Source of the DNA: Flavobacteriaceae bacterium
Lineage (GTDB): Bacteria; Bacteroidota; Bacteroidia; Flavobacteriales; Flavobacteriaceae
Direction: 5' to 3'
NCBI GenBank assembly: GCA_947453885.1
Contig: CANGIF010000016.1
Location: forward strand, 1-63,660
Length of the DNA: 63,660 nucleotides
Shown here: positions 63,512 through 63,660 of the stretch, in pieces
Layout of the letters: every line of letters starts with the position of its first letter
Numbering within the stretch: the stretch's first letter is position 1
The notes under the pieces: generated by a model
Database searches by the model: none
Told to the model about the DNA's origin: nothing
The model's input: only the letters and a program-made list of their open reading frames with translations
Program-made: the position numbers and the translations under genes

Positions 63512-63660
63512 ATGGCTAGACAGAAAGGCATAATTAAACTAAAAGGTACTATCGGAGATATTACTTTTTACAAAACGCAAGATGGTCACTTGGCGAGAGA
63601 AAAAGGCGGAATTGACGCTAGTAGAATCAAAAATGACCCTGCGTTTCAAAGAACTCGTGA
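63512..63660 (+). CDS. Conserved Bacteroidota hypothetical protein, partial (cut by window end)
   Basis: The frame from ATG 63512 stays open to the window end (49 full codons). It reads MARQKGIIKLKGTIGDITFY, then KTQDGHLAREKGGIDASRIKNDPAFQRTRE. This N-terminus is of a type I know as a conserved hypothetical protein in Flavobacteriia and Sphingobacteriia, often in accessory regions. The function is unknown. Only the first part is visible. Confidence 0.7.
   Translation, partial: MARQKGIIKLKGTIGDITFYKTQDGHLAREKGGIDASRIKNDPAFQRTR

Overview
The window looks like a chromosomal segment of a member of the Flavobacteriaceae, most likely Flavobacterium or a close relative. It is AT-rich. Promoters match the Bacteroidota pattern TTG-N19-TAnnTTTG, seen clearly before the SRP RNA, tRNA-Arg and purL. 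Two secreted proteins end in type IX secretion (T9SS) sorting domains, and lipoproteins, MbnP/MbnH proteins and DUF4129/DUF4350 proteins of Bacteroidota type are present. Most of it is ordinary chromosome with one integrated element and a small accessory region at the right edge.

Layout. 0.4-8.8 kb: housekeeping genes (transaldolase, SDR oxidoreductase, SRP RNA, glutamine cyclotransferase, menC, pyrE, NUDIX, DbpA-like helicase). 8.9-12.0 kb: a MbnP, MbnH and YHYH-protein group that probably handles copper outside the cytoplasm. 12.1-16.6 kb: CDP-alcohol phosphatidyltransferase, heme A synthase, CCA-adding enzyme, a GxxExxY protein and TsaC. 16.6-26.9 kb: a glycan locus with an aminotransferase/acetyltransferase pair, about eight glycosyltransferases and a Kdo-kinase-like protein. 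26.9-32.3 kb: a membrane gene cluster (DUF4350, DUF4129, membrane protein, SpoIIM, with divergent RDD). 32.4-40.6 kb: ComM-like ATPase, nadC, a TlpA-like lipoprotein, nitronate monooxygenase, a T9SS-exported subtilase and mnmA.

41.0-48.1 kb: an integrative element of about 7.1 kb sits in the 3' end of tRNA-Arg(ACG). It is bounded by 13-bp direct repeats and carries a tyrosine integrase, an excisionase-like HTH protein, a winged-helix protein, a D5/SF3 helicase, a zinc-finger/Toprim primase-like protein and two genes I do not recognise. It has no relaxase, capsid or packaging gene that I can identify. It replaces the tRNA terminator with its own, and carries matching TTTGTACGAT-type repeat pairs near both ends. 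It resembles a minimal phage-satellite-like or parasitic replicon.

48.2-60.1 kb: glmM, the threonine operon thrA-thrB-thrC preceded by a 35-codon threonine-rich leader peptide with an overlapping hairpin (attenuation), hutH and purL. 60.2-63.7 kb: an accessory tail with two small paralogous membrane protein genes (one broken by TGA), a degenerate ORF with 21-bp heptad repeats, a tripartite HipB-HipS-HipT toxin-antitoxin operon with three evenly spaced operator-like palindromes, and the start of a conserved protein cut by the window edge. All functional assignments come from reading the sequence and from knowledge of protein families; no database search was run.
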